DNA of 64,000 bases from Cryobacterium sp. SO2 (GTDB taxonomy: Bacteria; Actinomycetota; Actinomycetes; Actinomycetales; Microbacteriaceae). Numbering within the stretch: position 1 is the first letter of the stretch; every line of letters begins with the position of its first letter. The translations under genes were made by a program, and so were the position numbers. The notes beneath the pieces were generated by a model. It was given only the letters and a program-made list of their open reading frames with translations. It had not been told where the DNA came from and ran no database searches. Below are positions 7,472 through 16,229 of the stretch, in pieces. The stretch is from the NCBI RefSeq assembly GCF_026151165.2, contig NZ_CP117849.1, forward strand, positions 3,410,001 through 3,474,000. Reading direction: 5' to 3'.

Positions 7472-9036
7472 CCGCCGCGGCAACACTGGCCCCCGCCACC
7501 GCGACGGATGTCGTGATGCGGGCCATCGGGATCAGCAAGACCTACGGCGCCACCCACGCCCTCAAGGGCGTCGACTTCGAGATCCGCCGCGGCACCGTCA
7601 CGGTGCTGTTCGGCGAGAACGGCGCGGGCAAGTCCACCCTGATGAAGATCCTCTCCGGTGTCGAATCGCCCACCAGCGGGGTGCTCGAGCTCGACGGCGA
7701 GGCGCTGACACTGCGCAACACCGTCGACGCGAGCGAACGCGGCATCGCGATCATCCACCAGGAGCTCAGCCTGTGCCCCAACCTCAGTGTGCGGGAGAAC
7801 ATCTTCATGGGTCGCGAGCGCCTGCGCGGCGGCGTCGTCATCGACGACAAGGAAGAGGCGGCGGAGACCGTGGCGCTGCTGGAGCGGCTCGAAGAGAAGA
7901 TCAACCCCAAGACCCTGGTCTCCGACCTCCGCCTCGGTCAGCAGCAGGTGGTCGAAATCGCCCGGGCCCTCGCCGGCGAGGCCCGCGTGCTCATCATGGA
8001 CGAACCGACCTCGGCGCTCAGCGGCACCGAAGTGGAGGTGTTGTTCCGCGTCATCGCCGAACTGACCGCGGCGGGCGTTGCCATCGTCTACATCTCGCAC
8101 CACCTCGAGGAGGCCCTGGAGATCGCCGACTATGCCGTCGTGTTCCGTGACGGCGCCCTCGTCGCCACCGGCGGCCGGGCCGACATCGACCTCAACTGGG
8201 TCATCTCCAACATGGTCGGCCGCAGCGCCGACGACCTCGCGGCGGACCTGCTCACCGAGTTCGGCGACGTGGTGCTGGAGCTCCGCGACATCACCGTGGC
8301 CGACCCCACCAACCCGGCCCGGCTGTCGGTCGACGGCTTCAACCTCGACGTGCGCGCCGGCGAACTCGTCTGCCTGTACGGGCTGATGGGTGCCGGCCGC
8401 ACCGAGCTGCTCGAGGCGTTGGCCGGCCGGGTGCCCGTGCAGTCCGGCACGATCACGGTCAAGGGCACCCAGGTCGACAAACAGAACATCGCCCAGCGCA
8501 TCGAACTGGGCATGGCTCTCGTGCCAGAGGACCGCCAGCGCGACGGCTTGGTGCAGACGATGTCGGTGGGCGAGAACATCTCGCTGGCCGGGCTGCTCTC
8601 CTTCGCGAAGGGGGCCTGGATCTCGGCCACCGGCGAACGCACGGCCGTGGAGAAAGAGATCGCCGACGTCCGGGTGAAGACCGCCGGCCCGGCCGCGGCG
8701 ATCACCTCACTCTCCGGCGGCAACCAGCAGAAGGTCGTCATCGGCAAGGTCCTCCTGACCGAACCGGATGTGCTGCTGCTGGACGAACCCACCCGGGGCA
8801 TCGACGTCGGCGCGAAGGCGGAGATCTTCGCCCTCATGTCGCGGGAGGCCCGGCGGGGACTCGCCATCCTCTTCGCCACCTCAGAGGTCGGTGAGGCCCT
8901 CAACGCCGCCAACCGGGTCGTCGTCATGTCCAAGGGCCGCATCGTGCGGGAGTTCGATCCCCGCACCACCACACGTGAAGAACTGATGGTCGCCTCCGGC
9001 GAGTCCACCGACGAAGAAAGAGGAACTCCCGCATGA
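7468..9036 (+). CDS. Sugar ABC importer, duplicated ATP-binding subunit (RbsA type)
   Basis: A 522-residue tandem ATPase. The first nucleotide domain has Walker A GENGAGKSTL, an atypical signature LRLGQQQVVEIARAL and Walker B VLIMDEPTSAL. The second domain has the degenerate Walker A GLMGAGRTEL typical of RbsA/XylG proteins, signature LSGGNQQKV and DVLLLDEPTRGID. It powers import with the permease (overlap of four bases) and the lipoprotein encoded next. The start is GTG within GTGA, coupled to the DUF2291 gene. Confidence 0.92.
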   Translation: MTAAATLAPATATDVVMRAIGISKTYGATHALKGVDFEIRRGTVTVLFGENGAGKSTLMKILSGVESPTSGVLELDGEALTLRNTVDASERGIAIIHQELSLCPNLSVRENIFMGRERLRGGVVIDDKEEAAETVALLERLEEKINPKTLVSDLRLGQQQVVEIARALAGEARVLIMDEPTSALSGTEVEVLFRVIAELTAAGVAIVYISHHLEEALEIADYAVVFRDGALVATGGRADIDLNWVISNMVGRSADDLAADLLTEFGDVVLELRDITVADPTNPARLSVDGFNLDVRAGELVCLYGLMGAGRTELLEALAGRVPVQSGTITVKGTQVDKQNIAQRIELGMALVPEDRQRDGLVQTMSVGENISLAGLLSFAKGAWISATGERTAVEKEIADVRVKTAGPAAAITSLSGGNQQKVVIGKVLLTEPDVLLLDEPTRGIDVGAKAEIFALMSREARRGLAILFATSEVGEALNAANRVVVMSKGRIVREFDPRTTTREELMVASGESTDEERGTPA

Positions 9037-10163
9037 CCGTCACCGCATCCCGACCGGCACCGGCCGGCCGCCCGCCCCGCGCCCCGAAGACCATGCGCTT
9101 CCGCGGCAACGACGTCGACCTGGGCTCGATGCTCCTCGAGGGGCGCGCGTTCATCGCCCTGATCGTGCTCATCATCATCTTCGCGATGCTGTCCGACTCC
9201 TTCCTGTCGGTCAACAACATGATCACCATGACCAAGCACGTCGCCTACAACGCGATCCTCGCCCTCGGCATGCTCTTCGTGATCCTCAAGGGCGGAATCG
9301 ACCTGTCCATCGGGTCGACCGTCGGGCTCTCCGGCGTGATTGCCGGAGTGCTGCTGCAGGGCCTCCAGATCGACTCGCTCGACGTGGTGCTCTACCCGCA
9401 GGTCTGGGTGGTCGTGCTCTGCTCCCTCACCGTCGGCACCCTGGTCGGGTTCATCAACGGCCTGCTCGTCACCCGGTTCAACGTCGCCCCGTTCATCGCC
9501 ACCCTCGGAATGCTCTACGTGGCGCGCGGCGCCGCCCTGCTGATCAGCAACGGCTCGACCTACCCCAAGCTCGGCGGCAAGCCGGAGCTCGGTAACACGG
9601 GTTTCGCCCTCATCGGCGGCGGCCGCATCCTGGGGGTGCCGACGGCCATCTGGATCATGATCGTCTTCGCCATCGTGGCCGTGTTCGTGCTGCGGAAGAC
9701 CCCGTTCGGCCGGTGGGTCTACGCCACCGGCGGCAACGAACGGGCCGCAGAGCTGGCCGGCGTGCCGGTGCGCAAGGTGAAGCTGCGCGTCTACATGATC
9801 AGCGGCTTCTGCGCGGCGACGACGGGTCTGATCATCTCCTCCGAGCTGACCAGCGCCGCCCCGCAGCTGGGCGAGAGTTTCGAGCTGAATGCCATCGCCG
9901 CCGTCGTCATCGGCGGTGCCGCCCTCACCGGCGGCCGCGGCAACGTGCGGGGCGTGCTCGTCGGCGCCTTCGTGATCGGCTTCCTCAGCGACGGCCTGGT
10001 CATCGTGGGAGTCTCCACGTTCTGGCAGATCCTGATCAAGGGCGCCGTCATCATCCTGGCCGTGATGCTCGACCAGGCCCAGCAACGGATCAAACGCTCC
10101 AAGAACGCGGCCCTGGCCGCATCCAACAAGTCTTCCGACCGGGTCGGCACTCCCGCGCCCTGA
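9033..10163 (+). CDS. Sugar ABC importer, permease (RbsC type)
   Basis: A 376-residue membrane protein of the RbsC/XylH/AraH family. The family block GMLFVILKGGIDLSIGSTVGLSGV follows the second membrane segment, and VYATGGNERAAELAGVPVRKVKL contains the loop that contacts the ATPase. Glycine-rich GGAALTGGRGNVRGVLVGAF is also typical. It overlaps the ATPase gene by ATGA. Confidence 0.92.
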   Translation: MTVTASRPAPAGRPPRAPKTMRFRGNDVDLGSMLLEGRAFIALIVLIIIFAMLSDSFLSVNNMITMTKHVAYNAILALGMLFVILKGGIDLSIGSTVGLSGVIAGVLLQGLQIDSLDVVLYPQVWVVVLCSLTVGTLVGFINGLLVTRFNVAPFIATLGMLYVARGAALLISNGSTYPKLGGKPELGNTGFALIGGGRILGVPTAIWIMIVFAIVAVFVLRKTPFGRWVYATGGNERAAELAGVPVRKVKLRVYMISGFCAATTGLIISSELTSAAPQLGESFELNAIAAVVIGGAALTGGRGNVRGVLVGAFVIGFLSDGLVIVGVSTFWQILIKGAVIILAVMLDQAQQRIKRSKNAALAASNKSSDRVGTPAP

Positions 10164-10230
10164 CCGGATACCGCGCCTCGGCACTGACGCCGAGAACGCA
10201 CCAAGAGAAACCCAGAGAGGTAGCGAACAC

Positions 10231-11214
10231 ATGCGAAAGAAAGTAATCCTCGCGGCCGCAGCCGCGTTCACCGCCATTGCGCTCGTCGGCTGCTCCAACG
10301 GAGCGTCGACCGACGCCCCGGCCGCAGGCGGCGCAACAGCCGACACCGCCGGTGGACTGATCGCCATCATCACCCCCGCCCAGGAAAACCCGTTCTTCAA
10401 GGCCGAAGCGGACGCAGCCAAGGCCGAAGCCGAAAGCCTCGGCTACGAAACCTCGGTGTCGTCACACGACGACGACCCGAACAAGCAGAGCGAGCTCATC
10501 GACGCGGCCATCAACGGCGGCGCCAAGGCGATCATCCTCGACAACGCCGGCGCCGACGCATCCATCGGCCCGATCCAGAAGGCGGTGGATGCCGGCGTGC
10601 CGGTGTTCCTCATCGACCGGGAGATCAACGAGACGGGCATCGCCAGCGCCCAGATCGTGGCCAACAACGCCCAGGGCGCCGCCGCGGTGGCCGAGGAGTT
10701 CGTGGCCGCGCTGCCGGACGGCGGCAAGTACATCGAGCTGACCGGCAAGGAGTCCGACACCAATGCCGGTGTTCGCTCCGAGGCGTACGCCAGCGTCATC
10801 TCGCAGTACCCGAACCTCGTGCAGTCCGCCAAGGAGACCGCCAACTGGAGCCAGGACGAAGCCTTCACCAAGGTGGAGACCCTCCTGCAGCGCGATCCGG
10901 ACATCCAGGGCATCATCGCCGGAAATGACACCATGGCGCTCGGCGCCGTCGCCGCGGTCGAGGCTGCCGGTCTGCTCGACACCATCAAGATCGTCGGCTT
11001 CGACGGCAGCCCGGATGCCGTGCAGGCGATCACGGACGGCAAGCTGGTGGCCACCGGCCTGCAGCCCGCCGTACTGATCTCGCAGCTGGCCGTTCAGCAG
11101 GCCGACGCGTTCATCACCACCGGCGAGACGGGCGAAGACGAGAAGCAGTCCATCGACTGCATCGTGATCAACGCCGCCAACGCACCGAGCTACACGCTCT
11201 TCGCTGTCGAATAG
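10231..11214 (+). CDS. Sugar ABC importer, substrate-binding lipoprotein (RbsB type)
   Basis: A 327-residue protein with a lipoprotein signal peptide (MRKKVILAAAAAFTAIALVGC, lipobox LVGC with Cys21 as the lipid site) and a type I periplasmic-binding fold (IAIITPAQENPFF; AIILDNAGAD; IDREINETG; KIVGFDGSPDAVQAI). It captures the sugar outside the membrane. A 67-base gap and its own ribosome site AGAGAGG separate it from the permease, which would allow a higher level of the binding protein. The sugar is not readable from sequence; pentoses, apiose and allose are all handled by this family. Confidence 0.9.
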   Translation: MRKKVILAAAAAFTAIALVGCSNGASTDAPAAGGATADTAGGLIAIITPAQENPFFKAEADAAKAEAESLGYETSVSSHDDDPNKQSELIDAAINGGAKAIILDNAGADASIGPIQKAVDAGVPVFLIDREINETGIASAQIVANNAQGAAAVAEEFVAALPDGGKYIELTGKESDTNAGVRSEAYASVISQYPNLVQSAKETANWSQDEAFTKVETLLQRDPDIQGIIAGNDTMALGAVAAVEAAGLLDTIKIVGFDGSPDAVQAITDGKLVATGLQPAVLISQLAVQQADAFITTGETGEDEKQSIDCIVINAANAPSYTLFAVE

Positions 11215-11326
11215 ACCGCACCGTCACACCCCGCCGGGTCGGACGCGGCCCCACCGCATCCGGCCCGGCACTCCGCACGACCGCACCATACCGAGTACCA
11301 CCACGATGAAATGGAAAGCAGAAGTC

Positions 11327-12310
11327 ATGTCCCACGAACAGGTCTACGGCGCCGGAATCTGGCACTTCGCAACCTACGTCGACCGTTACGCCACCGACGG
11401 CTACGGCGACCCGCGCACCATCCTCGACGCGATCGACCTCGCGGGGAAGGTGCGCGACCTCTCCGTGGTCGACCTCAACTACCCGTTCTTCGGCGGCGAC
11501 ATCAGCAACGCCCAGGTCGGCGAGGCGCTGGAGCGCAACAAGCTCAGCGTGATCGGCATCACTCCGGAGATCTACACCAAGGACTTCATGAAGGGCTCGT
11601 TCACCAACCCCGACCCGGGCGTGCGCGAACTCGCCCACGACCTGATCACCGAGTCCGTCGGCGTCGTGCGGCACTTCGGGGCCGACTACGTCAAGCTCTG
11701 GCCGGGCCAGGACGGCTGGGACTACCCGTTCCAGGTCGATCACGGCGCGCTCTGGAAGGCGTCCCTGGACGGGGTCGGCCGCCTCGCCAGCGAGAACCCC
11801 GATGTGAAGTTCGTCATCGAATACAAGCCCCGCGAGCCCCGCGTGCACATGAGCTTCGACTCCATGCCCCGTACCCTGCTCGGCATCGAGAAGATCGGCC
11901 TGCCGAACGTGGGCATCCTGCTCGACTTCGGCCACGCCCTGTTCGGCGGCGAATCACCGGCGGACTCCGCCCAGCTCGCCATCGACTACAACCGGCTGTT
12001 CGGCATGGACGTGAACGACAACTTCCGGCAGTGGGACGACGACCTCGTCGCCGGCACCGTGCACCCGATCGAACTGTTCGAATTCTTCTACACGCTGGAG
12101 AAGAACAACTGGCACGGTGTCTGGCAGCTCGACCAGTTCCCGTTCCGGGAGGACAGCGTCGATGCCGCGAACATGGCCATCGACTTCCTCAAGACCGTGC
12201 AGCGCGGACTCGGCAAGCTGGACTTCACGGCCATGCAGGAAGCCCAGGCGAACCATGACGCTATGGGTGCCCTGCGGCTCGCGCAGCAGGCCCTGTTCAC
12301 GTCCTACTAG
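11327..12310 (+). CDS. TIM-barrel sugar isomerase/epimerase; candidate D-apiose isomerase
   Basis: A 327-residue protein of the xylose-isomerase-like TIM-barrel superfamily. Metal-site elements are visible on successive strands: VIEYKPREPRVHM (Glu), GILLDFGHALFGG (Asp and His), FGMDVNDNFRQWDDD and WHGVWQLDQFPFRED. In the context of transketolase, kinase and importer it is the likely first enzyme, turning the imported aldose into the ketose that the kinase uses (apiose to apulose in the apiose model). I start at ATG 11327, with GGAAAG at good spacing; an in-frame ATG at 11306 would add seven residues. Confidence 0.75.
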   Translation: MSHEQVYGAGIWHFATYVDRYATDGYGDPRTILDAIDLAGKVRDLSVVDLNYPFFGGDISNAQVGEALERNKLSVIGITPEIYTKDFMKGSFTNPDPGVRELAHDLITESVGVVRHFGADYVKLWPGQDGWDYPFQVDHGALWKASLDGVGRLASENPDVKFVIEYKPREPRVHMSFDSMPRTLLGIEKIGLPNVGILLDFGHALFGGESPADSAQLAIDYNRLFGMDVNDNFRQWDDDLVAGTVHPIELFEFFYTLEKNNWHGVWQLDQFPFREDSVDAANMAIDFLKTVQRGLGKLDFTAMQEAQANHDAMGALRLAQQALFTSY

Positions 12311-12325
12311 ACAAGTCGCACTGGA

Positions 12326-12331
12326 TAAACT
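12326..12331 (+). promoter_or_regulatory. -10 box for the SorC regulator, leaderless start
   Basis: TAAACT ends 7 bases before ATG 12339. The regulator therefore seems to have its own promoter inside the sugar cluster. Confidence 0.5.
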
Positions 12332-12338
12332 GACCGGT

Positions 12339-13325
12339 ATGCCCAGCGAATCCTCAGCAGCGTCGAGCCGGTTGCCCGCCGACCGGCTCGGCCTGCTCAC
12401 CAAGATCGCCCGGATGTACCACGAGCAGGGCCTGCGCCAACCGGAGATCGCCGAACGGTTGAACATCTCGCAGTCGAGGGTCTCCCGTTTTCTCAAGGAA
12501 GCGGTCAACCTCGGGGTGGTGCGCACCATCGTGGTGCCGCCACCCGGCGTGCACCCCGACCTCGAGGACCGGGTGCGCGACCGGTACGGCCTGAGCGACG
12601 TCGTGGTCGCCGACCAGCTCGGGGACGACGACAACGCCATCCTGCGCGCCCTCGGCGGCGCCGGGGCGGCCTACCTGGAGACCTCACTGACCGGGCAGGA
12701 CCGGATCGGCATCTCGTCCTGGTCGTCCACCCTGCTCGCCACCGTCGACGCGATGATGCCGCGCACCGTGCGCTCGGCCGAGTCCGTCGTGCAGGTGATC
12801 GGCGGCGTCGGCAACCCAACCGTGCAGGTGCAGGCCACGCACCTCACCGACCGTCTCGCGCGCATCACGGGTGCGTCGCCACGCTTCGTCGCCGCGCCGG
12901 GCGTCGTGGCCAGTGCCGAGCTGCGCCAGGCGCTGCTGCAGGACGAATACATCGGCCAGGTCGCCGCCGCCTGGAGCACCCTCACGGTGCTGCTCGTCGG
13001 CATCGGCAGCCTGCAGCCGTCCCCGCTACTCAAGGACTCCGGCAACGTCGTCTCCCAGGGCGAGATGGAACTGCTGCGCACGAGCGGCGCCGTCGGCGAC
13101 GTGTGCCTGCGCTTCTTCGACGCCCACGGGGCGCTCGTGGAATCGTCCTTGAACGACAGGGTGCTCGGCATCAGCGTCGACGACCTGCGCCAGGTGCCCC
13201 GCAAGGTGGGCATCGCGGGCGGCACCCGCAAGCACGAGGCCATCCGCGCCGCCGCTGAAGGCGGTTGGGTCGACGTGCTGATCACGGATGTGGCCACCGC
13301 CGAGTACCTGGTCCGCGCGGACTGA
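12339..13325 (+). CDS. SorC/DeoR-type sugar-binding transcriptional regulator
   Basis: A 328-residue protein. Residues ~15-70 form a helix-turn-helix (LTKIARMYHEQGLRQPEIAERLNIS, QSRVSRFLKEA), and the rest is the SorC sugar-phosphate sensor domain (GISSWSSTLLATVDAM, VVQVIGGVGN, GIGSLQPSPLL, GIAGGTRKHEAIRAA). Such proteins bind phosphorylated sugars and act as repressors or activators of catabolic operons; this one most likely governs the cluster around it. Reading in frame further upstream would run inside the isomerase gene, so the ATG at 12339 next to the -10 box is preferred. Confidence 0.88.
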   Translation: MPSESSAASSRLPADRLGLLTKIARMYHEQGLRQPEIAERLNISQSRVSRFLKEAVNLGVVRTIVVPPPGVHPDLEDRVRDRYGLSDVVVADQLGDDDNAILRALGGAGAAYLETSLTGQDRIGISSWSSTLLATVDAMMPRTVRSAESVVQVIGGVGNPTVQVQATHLTDRLARITGASPRFVAAPGVVASAELRQALLQDEYIGQVAAAWSTLTVLLVGIGSLQPSPLLKDSGNVVSQGEMELLRTSGAVGDVCLRFFDAHGALVESSLNDRVLGISVDDLRQVPRKVGIAGGTRKHEAIRAAAEGGWVDVLITDVATAEYLVRAD

Positions 13326-13407
13326 TTCCGCGACACCGCCCGATATTCCGCACCAAGGGTGCCCTGTCTGTACACGTTTCGTCGCTCTGGGCAGCGCCGC
13401 CGCATGC

Positions 13408-13429
13408 TTGGATTGGTCAACCCATCCAA
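13408..13429. promoter_or_regulatory. Palindromic operator candidate upstream of the alcohol dehydrogenase
   Basis: TTGGAT at 13408-13413 is mirrored by ATCCAA at 13424-13429, with GG/CC pairs inside. It lies 15 bases before the start codon, where a bound protein would block transcription or translation initiation. Confidence 0.45.
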
Positions 13430-13444
13430 GATCCCGGGAGAACT

Positions 13445-14488
13445 ATGCTCACCATCAACGCTTACGCGGCGCCCTCTGCCACCGAGCCCCTCGTCAAGAC
13501 CACCATCCAGCGCCGAGACCTCGGCCCCACCGATGTGCTGATCGACATCAAGTACTCCGGCATCTGCCACTCGGACATCCACACCGTACGCGGCGAGTGG
13601 GGTCCGATCCAGTATCCGCAGGTCGTCGGCCACGAGATCGTCGGTGTCGTCTCCGAGGTCGGCTCCGCCGTCAGCCTGCACAAGGTCGGCGATCGGGTCG
13701 GAGTCGGCTGCATGGTCAACTCCTGCCGCGAGTGCGAGAACTGCCTCGCCGGCGAAGAACAGTATTGCCTCAAGGGCAACACCGGCACCTACGCCGCCGT
13801 CGACCTGGACGGCACCATCACCCAAGGCGGCTACTCGACGCACATCGTCGTGGTGGAGGACTTCGTGCTGAAGGTGCCCGAGAGCATCCCGTTCGAGGCC
13901 GCCGCCCCACTGCTCTGCGCCGGCATCACCACCTATTCGCCGCTCGCCCACTGGAAGGCCGGGCCCGGCACGAAGGTCGCCGTCGTCGGCATGGGCGGCC
14001 TCGGCCACATGGCCGTGAAGATCGCCCACGCCATGGGCGCCGAGGTCACCGTGCTCTCCCAGAGTCTGAGCAAGGAAGAGGACGGCCGCCGCTTCGGCGC
14101 CGACCACTACTACGCCACCAGCGACCCCGCCACGTTCGAGAAGCTCGCCAACACCTTCGACCTCATCATCAACTCGGTCAGCGCGTTGATCGACATCAAC
14201 GCCTACCTCTCACTGCTGCGCCTCGACGGCACCCTCGTGAGCGTCGGCGCCCCCGCCGAGCCCCTGCCTGTGCAGGTCTTCAGCCTGTTCGGCAACCGCC
14301 GTTCCTTCGCCGGCTCCGGAATCGGCAGCATCCGGGAGACCCAGGAGATGCTCGACTTCTGCGCCGAGCACGGCATCGCCCCCGAGACCGAACTCGTGTC
14401 GGCCGAGTACATCAACGAGGCCTACGAGCGCGTCCTGGCCTCGGATGTGCGCTACCGCTTCGTGATCGACGCCGCCACCCTGGCCTGA
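13445..14488 (+). CDS. Zinc-dependent NAD(P)-linked alcohol dehydrogenase (YahK/CAD-like)
   Basis: A 347-residue medium-chain dehydrogenase. Catalytic zinc ligands appear as GICHSDIHT (Cys) and GHEIVGVV (His); four structural-zinc cysteines lie in CMVNSCRECENCLAGEEQYC; the nucleotide fold has GMGGLGHMAVKIA. It resembles broad-range aldehyde reductases. The C-terminal RFVIDAATL is typical of that subgroup. A good ribosome site GGGAG precedes ATG 13445; the in-frame extension upstream lies in the regulator gene. It may reduce an aldehyde from the neighbouring sugar pathway, but that link rests on position only. Confidence 0.85.
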   Translation: MLTINAYAAPSATEPLVKTTIQRRDLGPTDVLIDIKYSGICHSDIHTVRGEWGPIQYPQVVGHEIVGVVSEVGSAVSLHKVGDRVGVGCMVNSCRECENCLAGEEQYCLKGNTGTYAAVDLDGTITQGGYSTHIVVVEDFVLKVPESIPFEAAAPLLCAGITTYSPLAHWKAGPGTKVAVVGMGGLGHMAVKIAHAMGAEVTVLSQSLSKEEDGRRFGADHYYATSDPATFEKLANTFDLIINSVSALIDINAYLSLLRLDGTLVSVGAPAEPLPVQVFSLFGNRRSFAGSGIGSIRETQEMLDFCAEHGIAPETELVSAEYINEAYERVLASDVRYRFVIDAATLA

Positions 14489-14543
14489 CCCTCCGGCCAG
14501 ATCACCGACCCCGGCCGGCCCGCGTCACGCGGGCCGGTCGGGG

Positions 14544-14972
14544 TCAGTCGTTGACCACGCCCTTGCGCAGGATGAAACAGCCGTATGGGCGGGCATCGAG
14601 GGTGTGCACGACCCCGTAGACGGTCTGCGCGCGTCGGTAGAAGTCGAGCCGTGGAACAACACCGAACTCCAGTTCGGGCCACCCGGCCCTGGCCACCTCG
14701 AGCACCTCGGCCTGCGAGTCGCCCACGATGGCCGGGTTGTCGTCGACCTCCATCCGTTCCACCGGGCGCTCGACGAACGTGTCGAGCGGGAAGACGCTCA
14801 GGATGGCGGTCGCCGCGTCGGTCACGTTCACCGGGCCGAGCCGGATGACCGGCCGCCCGGACGACGCGGCCGGATAGTTGCGGTCCACCAGGAGGAGTTC
14901 GTCCCCGTGGCCCATCTCGTCGAGCATCTTGAGCAGGTCGCCGCTGAGCAGCGGATCAATTCCGATGAGCAT
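14544..14972 (-). CDS. RbsD/FucU family sugar mutarotase
   Basis: A 142-residue protein with the family signature near the start (MLIGIDPLLSGDLLKMLDEMGHGD, then LLLVDRNYPAAS) and the conserved RAGWPELEFG and DFYRRAQ near the end. RbsD and FucU interconvert the anomers of sugars such as ribose and fucose so that kinases and isomerases get the right form. It faces the alcohol dehydrogenase tail to tail and probably serves the same sugar block. Confidence 0.85.
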   Translation of the reverse strand: MLIGIDPLLSGDLLKMLDEMGHGDELLLVDRNYPAASSGRPVIRLGPVNVTDAATAILSVFPLDTFVERPVERMEVDDNPAIVGDSQAEVLEVARAGWPELEFGVVPRLDFYRRAQTVYGVVHTLDARPYGCFILRKGVVND

Positions 14973-14978
14973 GTGCCC

Positions 14979-14984
14979 AGCCTG
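14979..14984 (-). promoter_or_regulatory. -10-like box for the mutarotase gene
   Basis: CAGGCT (minus strand) ends 6 bases before the ATG at 14972, matching the leaderless geometry seen elsewhere but with C instead of T at the first position. Confidence 0.4.
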
Positions 14985-15289
14985 TCAGCAGCGCACACGA
15001 CCCGCAAGAGCATCCACTGCTGAATGGAAATGCATCCGCTGTGAACCGCGGGACTGGTGACGGGCAACCGGCGAATGTGTTAGTGTTCGAAGTTGCGCGT
15101 CGATCCTTATCACGATCTGACCCCTCCGCTGCCCCAATCCATGGCCGGAGCCGCACACCGCTCGATCGGGTATCCACTCGGTCGGGGCTCCCGTTCGGTT
15201 ATCTCCGTTCGGACATCCACGCTGCCGAATTCCGGCGCACGCAATGCTGCGCGCCGCCTTCCCACGTATCAACGAAAAGTTTGCTTCAC
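14985..15289 (+). other. 305-base intergenic region before the sigma-4-like gene
   Basis: No gene is supportable here. TAGTGT at 15081-15086 could be a -10 box, which would give a leader of roughly 200 bases. I see no convincing riboswitch or terminator. A near direct repeat (GCATCCACTGCTGA and GCATCCGCTGTGA) lies around 15009-15043. Confidence 0.4.
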
Positions 15290-15499
15290 ATGTTTACTCC
15301 CACCATCAACCTCGACAACGCCACGGAAGCCATCGACACCCTGTCGCCGGAGCACCGCCAGGCCATCCACCTCGCCTACTACGCGGGTTTCAGCAACAAC
15401 CAGGTCGCCGACCTGCTCGGCGTGAGCGTCGACGTGGCCGACGATCGCCTCAGCGAGGGCCTCACGCACCTGCGTGAAGCCCTCAGCGTCGCCGCCTGA
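15290..15499 (+). CDS. Stand-alone sigma-70 region 4-like helix-turn-helix protein
   Basis: A 69-residue protein whose main part (LSPEHRQAIHLAYYAGFSNNQVADLLGVS, then DRLSEGLTHLREAL) matches region 4 of ECF sigma factors, the part that reads -35 boxes. No region 2 precedes it: the frame upstream to 15041 has no sigma-like sequence. It could act as an anti-activator, a co-regulator or a split sigma subunit. ATG 15290 is chosen because homology begins there; the ribosome site is weak. Confidence 0.65.
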   Translation: MFTPTINLDNATEAIDTLSPEHRQAIHLAYYAGFSNNQVADLLGVSVDVADDRLSEGLTHLREALSVAA

Positions 15500-15533
15500 C
15501 CTGCCCAGGGCCCGCCCGGCTCCCGCTGCCGAA

Positions 15534-16229
15534 TCAGGTGGTGAAGAGCTCCGGCGACGTCGCTCTGACGGCCGCGACGTCGTCGAACACGCGCCGCAGG
15601 TGGCCGCGGAGCGCACCCAGCGCCGCCTCCCCGTTTCCGGCGGCCAGCCCGTCGACGATGAGCTGATGCTCCTCGATGAGCGGCGTCATCCCCGTGAAAG
15701 ACAGGGAGAGGTGCCGTGCCCGGTCAAGGTGCGATTTGGCCTGGGCCACCGTGCGCCAGGCCGAACCATGACCGCTGACCGCCATCAGGGTCGCGTGGAA
15801 CTCCTCGTCCAACGTGAAGAATCCAGATAGCGACCGCCGGCTGTCGGCAATGCGCTGAGCATCCACGATGGCAGTGAGGTTCGCCAGATCCTGCGGCGCC
15901 GCCCGCGTGAGCGACTCGGTGAGAGCTGCGAGCTCAAGAGACTCCCGCACGAACTGCGCGGTCTCGATCTCGGCCAGCAGGATCGGGGCCACCACGGTGC
16001 CGACCTGCGGCACCACGTAGACCAGCTGTTCCTCGGCGAGCAGGATCAGGCTCTCCCGGATCGGCGTGCGCGAGAGCCCGAGCTGCTCGGCGAGTTCGTT
16101 CTCCGACAGCCGGGTTCCCGGCAGGATCTCCAGGGTGATGATCTTCTCCCGGATCGTCTCCAACGCGAGCGTGCGGGAATTACGGCGCGCTGCCGCGGGG
16201 GTCGGCCGGTAGGCTCGCGTGTTGTTCAT
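15534..16229 (-). CDS. GntR family (FadR/FCD subfamily) regulator of the hexuronate operon
   Basis: A 231-residue protein with a winged helix-turn-helix (ETIREKIITLEILPGTRLSENELAEQLGLSRTPIRES in residues ~25-62, written here by its key parts) and an all-helical FCD effector domain (ESLELAALTESLTRAA; FFTLDEEFHATLMAVSGH with a metal-binding histidine; IIEEHQ-like EEHQLIVDGL). It is the last gene of uxuB-uxuA-gntR and probably senses a uronate or its breakdown product. ATG 16229 is coupled to the uxuA stop (TGATG); a GTG at 16232 is the alternative. Confidence 0.85.
   Translation of the reverse strand: MNNTRAYRPTPAAARRNSRTLALETIREKIITLEILPGTRLSENELAEQLGLSRTPIRESLILLAEEQLVYVVPQVGTVVAPILLAEIETAQFVRESLELAALTESLTRAAPQDLANLTAIVDAQRIADSRRSLSGFFTLDEEFHATLMAVSGHGSAWRTVAQAKSHLDRARHLSLSFTGMTPLIEEHQLIVDGLAAGNGEAALGALRGHLRRVFDDVAAVRATSPELFTT

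Noticed and set aside
8130..10421. 763-codon frame antisense to the ABC ATPase and permease genes
   Set aside because: Spans two real overlapping genes and shows no protein family features.
14985..15289. Riboswitch or small RNA in the long leader of the sigma-4-like gene
   Set aside because: No conserved riboswitch core or stable terminator could be recognised by eye.
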